Positions 1-9,276 of a DNA stretch of 64,000 nt are shown here, piece after piece. The stretch is from an uncultured Lachnospiraceae bacterium (GTDB lineage: Bacteria; Bacillota; Clostridia; Lachnospirales; Lachnospiraceae), in assembly GCA_900548905.1 (NCBI GenBank), contig URMK01000007.1, positions 78,339-142,338 of the forward strand, read 5' to 3'. The position numbers and the translations under genes were made by a program. Position 1 is the first letter of the stretch. Each line of letters opens with the position of its first letter. The notes under the pieces were generated by a model. It did no database searches. It saw nothing but the letters and a program-made list of their open reading frames with translations, and was not told the origin of the DNA.

Positions 1-1
1 C

Positions 2-856
2 GGGGCACAGTATGCACTGCCGAAGGATTTTGACACCATTGGCGTCTGGTATAATAAAGCGTTGTTCGATGAAGCCGGGGTGGAATATCCTACCGACGAC
101 TGGACCTGGGAAGATATGGCTGAAAAAGCAAAAGAACTTACGAAGGCCGATGGGAGCGTATACGGGATTTGCGCAGCATATGATACACAGGTTGGTATTT
201 ATAATACGATTCCCGCATGCGGCGGCTATGTTATTTCCGATGATAAGAAAACCTCCGGTTATGATCTGCCGGAAACACAGGCAGGCATACAATGTTGGAT
301 TGATCTGATGGAAGCCGGCGTTTCTCCCTCGGAAGCTTCTCTGGAAGAGACAAAAGGCAATGTACAGTTCCTTTCGGGAAGAGTAGCCATGTATTGGAGC
401 GGTTCCTGGCTTGTTTCCCAGGTGATGGATTCCGATATCAAGGATACGGTTGACGTTGTGGAGCTTCCTTCTATAAATGGGAAAAAAGCTACTGTTATCC
501 ACGGGCTGGGTAACTGTATCTATAAAGATACCAAAAATCCGGAAGCAGCCTGGGCCTGGGTGGAATTTATGGCCGGAGAAACTGCCAACAAGCTGTCTGC
601 CGAAACCGGTGCAGCGATTCCTGCGTTGGCCGGGACCGCACAGCAGTGGGTGGACAATTATCCGCAGTTCAATCTGAAGTCCTTTATCAAATCATCTGAA
701 GAATATTCCTACCCTCATCCCGGAAGCATCAATACCTCGGAATGGGAGCAGTATCAGGCGGACAGCCTGAAGAGGGCTTACAGCCTTGAGATCAGTGTGG
801 AAGATGCATGTAAGGAAGCCGCAGAAAAAATCAATGAAGTGCTGGCTGCAGAGTAA
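2..856 (+). CDS. Sugar ABC transporter substrate-binding protein (5' truncated by window edge)
   Basis: The reading frame is open from the first bases of the window, so the N-terminus with any lipoprotein signal lies outside. What remains is the C-terminal part of a CUT1-type extracellular solute-binding protein: the stretch YALPKDFDTIGVWYNK followed by the DEAG and W-T-W-E-D elements is typical of family 1 binding proteins. It should capture a sugar or oligosaccharide outside the membrane and hand it to the two permeases encoded next (gap of 31 bases). The substrate cannot be deduced. No ATPase gene accompanies the set, so a shared MsmK-type ATPase elsewhere is probable. Confidence 0.9.
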   Translation, partial: GAQYALPKDFDTIGVWYNKALFDEAGVEYPTDDWTWEDMAEKAKELTKADGSVYGICAAYDTQVGIYNTIPACGGYVISDDKKTSGYDLPETQAGIQCWIDLMEAGVSPSEASLEETKGNVQFLSGRVAMYWSGSWLVSQVMDSDIKDTVDVVELPSINGKKATVIHGLGNCIYKDTKNPEAAWAWVEFMAGETANKLSAETGAAIPALAGTAQQWVDNYPQFNLKSFIKSSEEYSYPHPGSINTSEWEQYQADSLKRAYSLEISVEDACKEAAEKINEVLAAE

Positions 857-887
857 CCAGCTGCAATAAAGAAAAGGGGTTGCGGGA

Positions 888-1787
888 GTGAAGGACAATA
901 AATTTTCGAAAAGGAAAAAAAGCAATATCTTCTGGGGATATATCATGATAGCGCCGGTGACATTAGGGCTTGGCATATTTTATTTTTATCCCTTTTTCAA
1001 AGTGTTTTTTGACAGTTTCCATGAAGTCGGGGCTTTTAATAAGACAAAATGGATCGGTTTGACGAACTATCAGAAAATGATGACGGACACGGTGATGTGG
1101 CAGTCGTTGGGAAATACTGTAAGATATGTGCTGGTAATCGTTCCCGCAACCCTGATCCTGTCATTGCTGCTTGCAGTCATGCTGAATGCCCGGATAAAAG
1201 GGCGTTCGGTATTCCGGGTGATTTATTTTATCCCCGCTATTACCATGGGGGCTGCAGTGGCGATGATATGGAAGTGGATTTTTAACGGGGACTACGGGAT
1301 ATTGAATTACATACTCGGAATATTCGGTATATCGCCTATACAGTGGCTCAGTAATCCCAGCCTTACCTGGCTGGCCATCAGTATTGTAGCTGTCTGGATG
1401 AATGTCGGATATAACATGATAATTTTGCTGGCAGGGATCCAGGGGATATCCAGGAGCTATTATGAGTCGGCATCGCTGGACGGGGCGAATGGAGTACAGC
1501 AGTTTTTTAATATAACACTGCCATTGGTTACGCCTACCATGTTCTTTGTTTTAATTACAACTTTGATTAGTACCTTTCAGACCTTTGATGTTATCTATAT
1601 GATGATTAGTTCAAAGAGCCTGGCAAACGAAGCGGCGCAGAGCGTTGTTGTTTATTTTTACAGAAACGCTTTTGAATTTTCTAAGAAGGGATATGCGTCG
1701 GCTATCGCCATACTTCTGTTTGTTATCATTATGCTGGTCACTTTATTCCAGATGAAAATGCAGAAGAAATGGGTTAATTACGATTAA
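888..1787 (+). CDS. CUT1 ABC transporter permease, MalF/UgpA type
   Basis: A 299-residue inner-membrane permease with about six predicted membrane helices starting near residue 15. The EAA loop appears as the Y-Y-E-S-A-x-L-D-G-A segment around residue 195, which docks onto the ATPase. Translation starts at GTG behind AAAAGGGG. It forms the translocation channel with the product of the next gene, which starts 15 bases further on. The middle position between a binding protein and a second permease fixes its role; the transported sugar is unknown. Confidence 0.93.
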   Translation: MKDNKFSKRKKSNIFWGYIMIAPVTLGLGIFYFYPFFKVFFDSFHEVGAFNKTKWIGLTNYQKMMTDTVMWQSLGNTVRYVLVIVPATLILSLLLAVMLNARIKGRSVFRVIYFIPAITMGAAVAMIWKWIFNGDYGILNYILGIFGISPIQWLSNPSLTWLAISIVAVWMNVGYNMIILLAGIQGISRSYYESASLDGANGVQQFFNITLPLVTPTMFFVLITTLISTFQTFDVIYMMISSKSLANEAAQSVVVYFYRNAFEFSKKGYASAIAILLFVIIMLVTLFQMKMQKKWVNYD

Positions 1788-1802
1788 AAGGAAGGTGGGG
1801 AC

Positions 1803-2636
1803 ATGGTGGACAAGAAAAAACACGCTTATTCGAAAATCGCGGTTTATCTGGTGTTGACAGTAGGAATATTAATTACCGTATTACCGTTTGTGTGGATGCT
1901 GCTGACCTCTTTGAAAACACAGGGAGAGGCGGTCAGGGTACCGCCGGCGATCCTTCCTGCTACGCCGGTTTTCAATAATTATCTGAATGTATTCAGGAAA
2001 ATCCCTTTTGCACAGATGTATCTGAACACGATTATTTCAGCGGTGGTTACGGTGGTAGCGCAGGTATTCCTGTGTTCCATGGCGGCTTATGCGTTCGGCA
2101 GGATAGAATTCCCCGGCAGAAATGTTATTTTTGCGGCGCTGCTTGCAGTCCTTATGGTACCTTCTTCTTTTTTTATACTTCCACAGTACCTGATTATGCA
2201 GAAACTGCATCTGCTGAATACCATACCGGCGTTATTTATCCCCAATCTCTTCAGTGCATTCGGGACATTCCTGCTGCGGCAGTTTTTCATGTCGCTGCCG
2301 CAGGAGTTGGAGGATGCGGCAAGGCTTGACGGCTGCAATCACTTTACCACCTATTCCCGCATTATGCTTCCTCTCGTTAAATCGGGGCTGGTAGCATTGG
2401 GGATACTGACGCTGCGGTTTGCCTGGAACGACTTGATGTGGCCCCTTATTGTAAATACGTCATCTCAGAAAATGACGCTGTCGGCGGGCCTGTCTTATCT
2501 GCAGGGACAGTTTGCTACGGATTACCCTACAATGATGGCGGGAGCGATAATGGCCGTAATGCCTCTTCTCATCCTTTTTGCTGTTTTCCAGAAACAGTTT
2601 ATCGAAGGGGTTGCTTTGTCAGGTATTAAGGGTTAG
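1803..2636 (+). CDS. CUT1 ABC transporter permease, MalG/UgpE type
   Basis: A 277-residue carbohydrate permease of the MalG branch. The signature is the EAA loop L-E-D-A-A-R-L-D-G-C near residue 175, and the C-terminus QFIEGVALSGIKG is the classic ending of UgpE/AraQ-like proteins. The ATG follows AAGGAAGGTGGGG. It pairs with the preceding MalF-type permease in one importer. The next gene, an oxidoreductase, begins 17 bases downstream, so the four genes form one transcription unit. Confidence 0.93.
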   Translation: MVDKKKHAYSKIAVYLVLTVGILITVLPFVWMLLTSLKTQGEAVRVPPAILPATPVFNNYLNVFRKIPFAQMYLNTIISAVVTVVAQVFLCSMAAYAFGRIEFPGRNVIFAALLAVLMVPSSFFILPQYLIMQKLHLLNTIPALFIPNLFSAFGTFLLRQFFMSLPQELEDAARLDGCNHFTTYSRIMLPLVKSGLVALGILTLRFAWNDLMWPLIVNTSSQKMTLSAGLSYLQGQFATDYPTMMAGAIMAVMPLLILFAVFQKQFIEGVALSGIKG

Positions 2637-2653
2637 CGGAAAGGAGTCGTGTT

Positions 2654-3814
2654 ATGTTTCGATTGGGTGTAATCGGCTATGGAGCAAGAGCGGAAGGGCT
2701 TCTGAAAAATTTTGTTGATTTTCAGATGGGGACGGAGCTTGTGGCCGTATATGACAGGAATAAAGAACGTTCTGTAAAAAAGATCAAGAATACCGGTTAT
2801 GATCCGGAGAAAACGGTATTTTATGAGGATGTGGATGATATGCTGGAACTCGCGCAGCTGGATGGTGTGTGCGTATCCACAAACTGTAATACGCATGTTT
2901 ATTTTGCGGAAAAAGTACTAAAACACGGCATTCCTATGATATTGGAAAAACCGGTAGCTATTAATATGGAGGATTTGAAAAAGCTTCAGCGGCTGGAACA
3001 GGAGAAGCATGCGCCGGTTCTCGTCTCTTTTCCTCTGCGGTACAGCACCTTATGCCGACTGGCCAAACGGATTATAGACAGCGGAGAACTCGGAGAAATA
3101 AGCCATGTAGAAGCGGTGAACAATGTCTCTTACGGCAGAGTATATTATCAGAGCTGGTATCATGATGATTCCATAACCGGAGGGCTTTTCCTTCAGAAGG
3201 CGACACATGATTTGGATTATATTAATTATCTGTTGGGCAGGCAGCCTGTACAAATTGCGGCTATGGAATCCAAACAGATTTTTAGGGGAGACAGGGAAGA
3301 AGGGCTGACCTGTGATAAATGTCCGGAGGAACGGACCTGTCCGGAAAGCCCCTATGTGATCCGCAATCATTTCCTGGACAAAGAGGTATATGGAAAGCGC
3401 TGCAGCTTTGCCAGGGATACGGGAAATCATGACAGCGCCTCCATTTTGGTGCGGTATGATAACGGCGTGCATGCGGTATATACGCAGGACTTTGTAGCCA
3501 GAAGAGGGGCCGCCAAAAGAGGGGCGATAATTATCGGCTATAAGGCAACTATGGAATTTGACTGGATAACCGGGAATTTGACGGTACATTATCATCGGTC
3601 GGCCCAGGACGCCACTTACGTGGTAAAGGACAACCAATCCTTCCACTATGGGGGAGACAAAGCAATCTGTGAGAATTTCATTGGGATCCTGGAAGGCAGA
3701 CAGGAATCAGAGGCACCGCTGAGAACCGGTATTCTCTCCGCCCTGATGTGTCTGAAGGCAAAGGAATCCGCACAGAAAGAATGTTTTTGCAGGATAGACC
3801 GGGAAGATTTTTAA
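2654..3814 (+). CDS. Gfo/Idh/MocA-family oxidoreductase
   Basis: A 386-residue NAD(P)-dependent sugar or inositol oxidoreductase. The Rossmann region starts at residue 2 with GVIGYGARAEG, and the family motif EKPVA lies near residue 97. A four-cysteine insert (CDKCPEERTC followed by a later C) around residues 219-249 is seen in a subgroup of this family and may bind a metal. No signal peptide, so it acts in the cytoplasm on the imported sugar. It is last in the transporter operon and is followed by a terminator at 3842-3876. The exact substrate is not predictable. Confidence 0.9.
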   Translation: MFRLGVIGYGARAEGLLKNFVDFQMGTELVAVYDRNKERSVKKIKNTGYDPEKTVFYEDVDDMLELAQLDGVCVSTNCNTHVYFAEKVLKHGIPMILEKPVAINMEDLKKLQRLEQEKHAPVLVSFPLRYSTLCRLAKRIIDSGELGEISHVEAVNNVSYGRVYYQSWYHDDSITGGLFLQKATHDLDYINYLLGRQPVQIAAMESKQIFRGDREEGLTCDKCPEERTCPESPYVIRNHFLDKEVYGKRCSFARDTGNHDSASILVRYDNGVHAVYTQDFVARRGAAKRGAIIIGYKATMEFDWITGNLTVHYHRSAQDATYVVKDNQSFHYGGDKAICENFIGILEGRQESEAPLRTGILSALMCLKAKESAQKECFCRIDREDF

Positions 3815-3841
3815 GAATATGGAAAGAGTGAAAAACAGGAG

Positions 3842-3876
3842 AAACGGGCAGGGATTAAATCCGGCCCGTTTTTTTT
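3842..3876 (+). terminator. Rho-independent terminator of the first operon
   Basis: The perfect 8-bp inverted repeat AAACGGGC/GCCCGTTT (3842-3849 with 3864-3871) runs into eight T residues. It lies 27 bases behind the oxidoreductase stop codon and ends the ABC-oxidoreductase transcription unit. Confidence 0.88.
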
Positions 3877-4041
3877 AGGATCCGGGGGACGGGCTGAGAT
3901 TCTGCCGGACAGCCTCGGGGGAAGGACTGGAGAGGGCGCTTTTCAGCATATCGGCCCTCAGGGATCTTTCCTGGGAATATACTGTATGAAAGATGATTCG
4001 TGCATAAAAAGTATGAAATGATAAATTAATGCAAAAAGTTC

Positions 4042-4072
4042 TTGACTTAAACACCGTGTAGTACATTATCCT
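4042..4072 (+). promoter_or_regulatory. MerR-type promoter with 19-bp spacer
   Basis: A -35 box TTGACT (4042-4047) and a -10 box TATCCT (4067-4072) are separated by 19 bases. This over-long spacing is the hallmark of promoters that MerR-family activators untwist, and the gene immediately downstream is a MerR-family regulator, so autoregulation is likely. The spacer holds ACACCGTGTAGTAC, the probable binding site. Confidence 0.7.
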
Positions 4073-4092
4073 ATTTTTAGGAGGTGATAATA

Positions 4093-5202
4093 ATGGAATT
4101 ATACACCATAAATCAAGTGTCAAAGGCATATGGGATTTCGACGAGGATGTTATATTACTATGAAAAAACGGGGCTTATTTCCAGTTTGCGGAAGAGTGGA
4201 TATGCTTATCGGGTTTATGATGAAACTGCATTGCAGCGGCTGCGGCAGATACTTATTTTACGAAAGCTGCGTATTTCCGTGAAGCAGATGCATATCATTT
4301 TAAACAATGCGCAGACAGCAGAAGTCATGAACATTTTTATACAGAATATATGTGAACTTGACGAAGAAATCAAAACGCTTTCAATTATCCGGGATGCCTT
4401 ATCTCATCTGGTAGGGGAATTGAAGCAAAACAGCAGGTTACTTTTTGATTGTGATTCGCTGACTGACTCATCCGTACTTTCCATTGCTGAAACACTATCC
4501 TTTTCTAAAAATCTGGTAAAGGAGACGGCAACAATGGAAGATATGAAAATAACGGAGACCAGGCGGGTTTCTTTTGGGGGATATCAGTGGCGTATATTAG
4601 AGGAGAAGGACGGCAGCATGCTGTTACTCACGGAATATATTATCGGACAGCGTGATTATCACAGTGATCTGGTTGATGTGACATGGGAACATAGTGAAAT
4701 GCGACAGTATCTGAACAGTACGTTTTATGAAACCTTTTCACCAAAAGAACAGGCCAAGATCCTGGAAACACCGGTGAGTGACCGCGATAATCCGTGGAGC
4801 GGTACAAAATGCGGAAACCCGACAGTCGATAACATATTTCTGCTGAGCTACGATGAAGTAATCCGATATTTCGGTGACAGCGGCGATCTGCACAATCATG
4901 TGGGTTGGTTTTGGGAAGACACAGATGGCTTTCCGGGTGGAATACCTGTTAGAAGTTCAATGGCATTAATCGACGGTTTGTTCATCAATGATCAATACTG
5001 TTCAGCCCGAAGAGCGTATAAATCTGACGGTACACTTGGCTGGTGGTGGCTGCGTTCTCCCGGCGGAGCAGGACGGCACACATCAGGCAGTATCGGACTG
5101 ATTGGAGAAATATTTCTTTGCGGTGATGATGTGTATAATCATCCATATCGCGACATAAATGGCGACGGCGGCATCCGGCCTGCGATGTGGGTGAGGATTT
5201 AG
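4093..5202 (+). CDS. MerR-family regulator with C-terminal DUF6273 domain
   Basis: 369 residues from the ATG at 4093, chosen because AGGAGGTG stands seven bases before it; a GTG at 4084 lies inside that site. Residues 1-70 are a MerR winged helix (YTINQVSKAYGIS, then YYYEKTGLI), residues 80-125 a coiled dimerisation segment, and residues about 150-369 a DUF6273 domain ending W-W-L-R-S-P-G-G ... G-I-R-P-A-M-W-V. DUF6273 is usually found in surface or secreted Clostridia proteins, so here it may be the effector-sensing part. It is monocistronic, with its own promoter and terminator. The regulated genes and ligand are unknown. Confidence 0.85.
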   Translation: MELYTINQVSKAYGISTRMLYYYEKTGLISSLRKSGYAYRVYDETALQRLRQILILRKLRISVKQMHIILNNAQTAEVMNIFIQNICELDEEIKTLSIIRDALSHLVGELKQNSRLLFDCDSLTDSSVLSIAETLSFSKNLVKETATMEDMKITETRRVSFGGYQWRILEEKDGSMLLLTEYIIGQRDYHSDLVDVTWEHSEMRQYLNSTFYETFSPKEQAKILETPVSDRDNPWSGTKCGNPTVDNIFLLSYDEVIRYFGDSGDLHNHVGWFWEDTDGFPGGIPVRSSMALIDGLFINDQYCSARRAYKSDGTLGWWWLRSPGGAGRHTSGSIGLIGEIFLCGDDVYNHPYRDINGDGGIRPAMWVRI

Positions 5203-5256
5203 GCGTTTACTTGCCGCATGTCTTTCGGCTGATTCGTTTGTTTTATCAAGACAATT

Positions 5257-5303
5257 AAAAACAACACCTGAGCGGCATTTCCATGCTTTCAGGTGTTGTT
5301 TTT
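5257..5303 (+). terminator. Terminator after the MerR-DUF6273 gene
   Basis: A perfect 15-bp stem, AAAAACAACACCTGA (5257-5271) with its complement at 5289-5303. The T-rich right arm works for the + strand and the A-rich left arm would also serve the opposite strand. Confidence 0.88.
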
Positions 5304-5618
5304 GGTTATAACCAAATAAGAAAACACATCACTGTCCATAAATTTCTACAGGTTAAATCCATACTAAAATACAGGAAAAATTCTATTTTCAGATGTCTTA
5401 TTGAAATACAGAGTCATAGGCTTCGATCCTTAATCTATTACACTTATGTTTAAATATATTATTATGAATGAACAAAACATTGATTTTTTAAAGAAATCCT
5501 AATTTTTTAAATTGATCGGTTCTTGTCCTGCGGGTAAAATGAAATTGTCTGAAGGCAGCCATAAGAGCCGCCGGGTCAGGGACAGCGGTTTCAAATTACG
5601 GAATGAGGAGCAGGACAG
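5304..5618 (+). promoter_or_regulatory. AT-rich intergenic region with a candidate promoter at 5512-5540
   Basis: No gene is visible in these 315 bases. A sigma-A-like promoter TTGATC (5512-5517), 17-base spacer, TAAAAT (5535-5540) points at the glycosidase genes starting at 5619. The upstream part is AT-rich and has no clear operator dyad. Confidence 0.45.
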
Positions 5619-6631
5619 ATGGGAAACTTTGTTAACGGAGAACTGGGGGAATTTGTCCCCTGGTATGATGAGGACGGAAACAGGATCAATGCCAGTGACG
5701 GGGTAATCATTTATGCGGATGGAACGTACCATTGGTATGGCCTGTCACTGCGGCCCCTGCCTTTCGCACCGGAAGGGGAAGGCGGACAGACCACCACGAC
5801 AGGCGTGGTGATGTATGAATCGGTCGATCTGTATCACTGGAAATATGAAGGGGTTATACTGGCTTGCTCCCCGGAGCCGGACAGTGAGCTATACGGGCCG
5901 ATGCGGTTTGAACGGCCGAAAATTATATATAATGAAACTACCGGACAATATGTTCTGTGGTGTCATTATGTTAAGTATCCCGGGGATCATGGTGATACGG
6001 AAGGTACAGCCGAGGCGGGCGCGGCAGTCTGTGACAGGGTGAACGGCAGTTATCGGTGGATTGGATTTACGAGGCCGATTGATGACAAGGGTCTTGTCAG
6101 GGATTGCACTGTATTTAAAGACGCGGATGGAACAGCATATTTTGTTTATGACAGGCAGGTGGGGGCGGATCGCTGTCTGCATCTGGTGAAGCTTGGCGAG
6201 GATTGTCTTTCCTTTACCGGGGAATACCGGCGCCTTGACGCGGCTTACCGGCGGGAAGCGGCGGCGTTGTTTTACCATGATGGCTTTTATTATATGATAA
6301 CCTCCGATCTGACCTCCTGGCAGGCGAACCAGGCAAAATATTTCCGGGCGCAGTCCCTGTGGGGGCCGTGGGAGGATATGGGGGATCCCTGTACCGGGGA
6401 TGATACCCATACCACCTTTCACTCCCAAAGCACCTGGATTTTCCGTGTGGAAGGAAAAAAGACCTCTTTATCCACATGGCGGAAAGGCATAATACGGCCA
6501 ATTTTGAACACTGTTCCTATATCTGGCTTCCGATTCGCCTCCGGCCGGATCATACCATCAGCTTGTCTTACCGGAAGGAATGGAGCCTGCAGGAATATGA
6601 GGCAGAGGGAAGGGCGGATAAGTATGATTGA
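5619..6631 (+). CDS. GH43-like glycosidase, frame disrupted at residue 279-281
   Basis: The first 278 codons encode a five-bladed beta-propeller of the GH43 group (W-Y-D-E-D-G-N-R-I-N-A near the N-terminus, then SVDLYHWKYEG and FERPKIIY). After GGA AAA AAG at 6453-6461 the open frame turns to nonsense, while the -1 frame continues sensibly with DLFIHMAERHNTANFEHCSY and stops at 6629-6631, inside the start of the next gene. Either one A was lost from the A6 run, or the ribosome slips at the heptamer A AAA AAG (6455-6461). Without a shift the frame continues into the next gene and yields a 658-residue hybrid. There is no signal peptide, so the enzyme would be cytoplasmic. Start ATG behind GAGGAG. 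Confidence 0.75.
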
Positions 6632-7595
6632 AAAAAGGATAATGCAGGAAATATACAATGAGATGCAGACGCCGTATAAGGTGGGAATGGTTCTGCAAGA
6701 AGAGAACGCGGGTATAGACTGTCCCAATGTGTTTCGTGTGAAAGACGGAATCTGGGGAATGGTATATGCCAAATACCGTCCTCAAAAAGACGGATATGAA
6801 ACCTGGTATGCACAGAGTACGGATTTGCTTCATTGGGAGGAAAAAAGGGTACTGCTGGAGCAAAGCGGGAAAGGATGGGACGCGCTGCAGGCGGACGGAG
6901 GGCTGGCGCTGATTAATCCCTGCTGGGCAGGGGATATGAACGTGGCAAAATATGAGGATAAGTATTGGATGTCTTATATCGGAGGGGCGCTGCCGGGTTA
7001 CGAAACAGACCCCTTAAGTATTGGGATGGCCTGTACGAAGGAAGAGCTTCCCGGAAACTGGGAACGGATACCGGAACCGGTTCTGACACCGTTTGATGAG
7101 GATGTACGTGAATTTGAAAAAGCGACCTTATATAAAAGTACGATCATAGAGGATAAGGACAGAGTAACCGGCCGCAGATTTATCATGTATTATAATGCCA
7201 AGCAGGAAGGGATCCAGGTCGAAAGGATCTGCATGGCCGTCAGCGATGACATGCTCCATTGGAAAAGGCACGGAGGGGTTCTGATAGAAAACGGAATAAC
7301 CGACCGGTTCAATATCTGCGGCGATCCCCAGTTGATCCGTTATAGGGATTTGTGGATTATGAATTATTTTGTTGCAAAAGACGGGACGGGGTATGATACC
7401 TTTGCCTGTTCCCGGGATCTGCTTCATTGGACTAAATGGGACGGGGAACCGTTAATAAAAGCATCGCAGGACTATGACAGGACCTATGCGCACAAACCCT
7501 TTTTATTGAAATATGAAGGGAAAGTATATCATTTTTATTGTGCGGTCGGTGACAGAGGGCGCGGGATTGCCCTGGCGGTATCTGAAAAAATATAA
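6624..7595 (+). CDS. Beta-propeller glycosidase-like protein (GH43/GH130-type fold)
   Basis: 323 residues from the ATG at 6624, which overlaps the -1-frame stop of the preceding gene in the typical ATGATTGA manner and follows GGAAGGG. Repeated propeller-blade signatures occur: YETWYAQSTDLLHWEE, ICMAVSDDMLHWKRHG, DTFACSRDLLHWTKW. These identify a GH43/GH130-like propeller acting on glycosides or oligosaccharides in the cytoplasm. It is probably translationally coupled to the upstream glycosidase. Because of the missing base upstream it is read in the same frame as the first gene, so automated annotation may report one fused protein. Confidence 0.75.
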   Translation: MIEKRIMQEIYNEMQTPYKVGMVLQEENAGIDCPNVFRVKDGIWGMVYAKYRPQKDGYETWYAQSTDLLHWEEKRVLLEQSGKGWDALQADGGLALINPCWAGDMNVAKYEDKYWMSYIGGALPGYETDPLSIGMACTKEELPGNWERIPEPVLTPFDEDVREFEKATLYKSTIIEDKDRVTGRRFIMYYNAKQEGIQVERICMAVSDDMLHWKRHGGVLIENGITDRFNICGDPQLIRYRDLWIMNYFVAKDGTGYDTFACSRDLLHWTKWDGEPLIKASQDYDRTYAHKPFLLKYEGKVYHFYCAVGDRGRGIALAVSEKI

Positions 7596-7627
7596 TGCGA
7601 TAAGGCGGAAGGTCTGAGCGGTATTGG

Positions 7628-7677
7628 GCCCGTTTCGCTGTATGACAGGAAATCATGCAGCGAAACGGGCTTTTTTT
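7628..7677 (+). terminator. Terminator of the glycosidase pair
   Basis: A perfect 13-bp stem GCCCGTTTCGCTG/CAGCGAAACGGGC (7628-7640 with 7658-7670) with a 17-base loop, followed by seven T residues. Confidence 0.92.
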
Positions 7678-7899
7678 GACGGTAAAGGCAGGGAAAATAA
7701 GAAAAATCCTGCAGTCCTAATCCTAAGAGGCGTACGCGTTGGGGGAGCGTAAGCAGTGAACATCCCATAATTATTTCCTATAGATAACCATTCAGTATAA
7801 CTATTTGTTAATTATATGCCGGGATGGTACAGTAAAGCTATAGAAAAAGAACGTGCGGAAACCTGCGCAGCGGCAGGAACCGAAAAGGAGAGGTGGAAG

Positions 7900-9276
7900 A
7901 TGCAGCAGGAAAATCAAATGGGAACAATGCCAATCCCCAGGTTAATTATTAAAACCTCCGTACCATTGATTATATCGTTGTTGGTCAATAATCTGTACAA
8001 TCTCGTGGACAGTATCTTTGTTTCCCGTGTCAGTGAGGAGGCCCTGACGGGAATATCCCTGGCCGCCCCCCTGCAGATGATTATGATCGCTTTGGGCTGC
8101 GGCCTTGCGGTGGGCCTGAACGCCAGGGTATCCAAGGCGCTCGGTGAGAAAAAGCGGGACGACGCGGAAAAGACAACTTCAGCGGCTATTGTTATGGCAT
8201 TCGGCGCTTACCTTATCAATGTGATTGTCTGTCTGCTGGCGGTGAAACCGTATTTTGCCTGGCAGGCCGGAGGGAATGCTGTCATTGCCCAATACGGTAT
8301 TGATTATATCCGGATCTGCATGCTGTTTTCCTTCGGACAGATGATACAGTGGGTTTTTGACCGGCTGCTGATCGCTACGGGGAAGTCGTCGCTTTTTCTT
8401 GCCACGCTGGGGACGGCATCCGTCGTGAACCTTATTTTCGATCCCATTCTGATATTCGGTTATTTCGGCTTTCCCGCCATGGGGACGGCAGGGGCCGCCA
8501 TAGCAACGGTCACGGGGCAGATGGCGGGAGGGCTTCTGGGAATCTTCCTGAATATAAGGTGCAACAAAGAAATCCCTATCCGTTTTACACGGCATATTTC
8601 CGGAAAACATGCGGCGGATATCCTTAAAGTGGGAATCCCTACCGCCATCATGCAGGGGATTATGTCCGTTATGGGGGTGTTTATCAATACTATTTTATAT
8701 CAGTTTTCCGCTACCTCCGTAGCGGTGTACGGAATCCTGATGAAGGTACAGAATATCGCCCAGATTGCGGTTCACGGAATGAACAATGCTTTGATACCGA
8801 TCATTGCCTATAACTATGGTGCGAAAAAGGAGGAACGGATTCGGGAAACCATAAGATGTGCATTCCTGTATGCAGTCATTATCATGTCCGCCATTCTTAT
8901 TTTCATGGAGCTGATACCGGATAAGATACTGCTTTTGTTTGATGCATCCCCGCAGATGCTGCAAATCGGGGTACCGGCGGTCCGGCTGCTGTCTGTGAGT
9001 TTTTATATCGGTACCATAGGTATTCTATTTGCGGCGGTATTCCAGGGCTTTGGAAACGGAAAATACAGCATGTATCTGGCGTTTTTGCGGCAGGTGATTC
9101 TTTTGATCCCCCTGCTTGCGGCGGGGGCATGGCTGAAGCGGCTGAATGTAGTCTGGCTGGCTTTTGCCGTGGCGGAAACGCTCTCCATCCCGTTTGGGAT
9201 CCTGCTGTATCGAAGAATCCAGAAAATTATCATTCTGTATGGAAAAACTCACAGCCGCTGCAAAGGCGGCCAATAG
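7900..9276 (+). CDS. MATE-family multidrug/Na+ antiporter
   Basis: 458 residues from the ATG at 7900, chosen because AAGGAGAGG precedes it; a longer frame begins at 7816 but adds a hydrophilic, non-conserved leader. Twelve membrane helices in two repeats are apparent, with PLIISLLVNNLYNLVDSIFV in the first repeat typical of the DinF/NorM branch. It should export cationic compounds driven by an ion gradient. Its last 250 bases overlap the 3' end of the MFS gene on the opposite strand, and the last ten residues (KTHSRCKGGQ) lie in DNA that also encodes MFS helix sequence, so the native end may have been altered by a deletion. Confidence 0.9.
   Translation: MQQENQMGTMPIPRLIIKTSVPLIISLLVNNLYNLVDSIFVSRVSEEALTGISLAAPLQMIMIALGCGLAVGLNARVSKALGEKKRDDAEKTTSAAIVMAFGAYLINVIVCLLAVKPYFAWQAGGNAVIAQYGIDYIRICMLFSFGQMIQWVFDRLLIATGKSSLFLATLGTASVVNLIFDPILIFGYFGFPAMGTAGAAIATVTGQMAGGLLGIFLNIRCNKEIPIRFTRHISGKHAADILKVGIPTAIMQGIMSVMGVFINTILYQFSATSVAVYGILMKVQNIAQIAVHGMNNALIPIIAYNYGAKKEERIRETIRCAFLYAVIIMSAILIFMELIPDKILLLFDASPQMLQIGVPAVRLLSVSFYIGTIGILFAAVFQGFGNGKYSMYLAFLRQVILLIPLLAAGAWLKRLNVVWLAFAVAETLSIPFGILLYRRIQKIIILYGKTHSRCKGGQ

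Noticed and set aside
5619..7595. A single 658-residue two-domain glycosidase
   Set aside because: The linker region (residues about 281-335) is nonsense in this frame, while the -1 frame gives a proper GH43 end and the second gene has its own start and ribosome site. Two genes with a frame break fit better.
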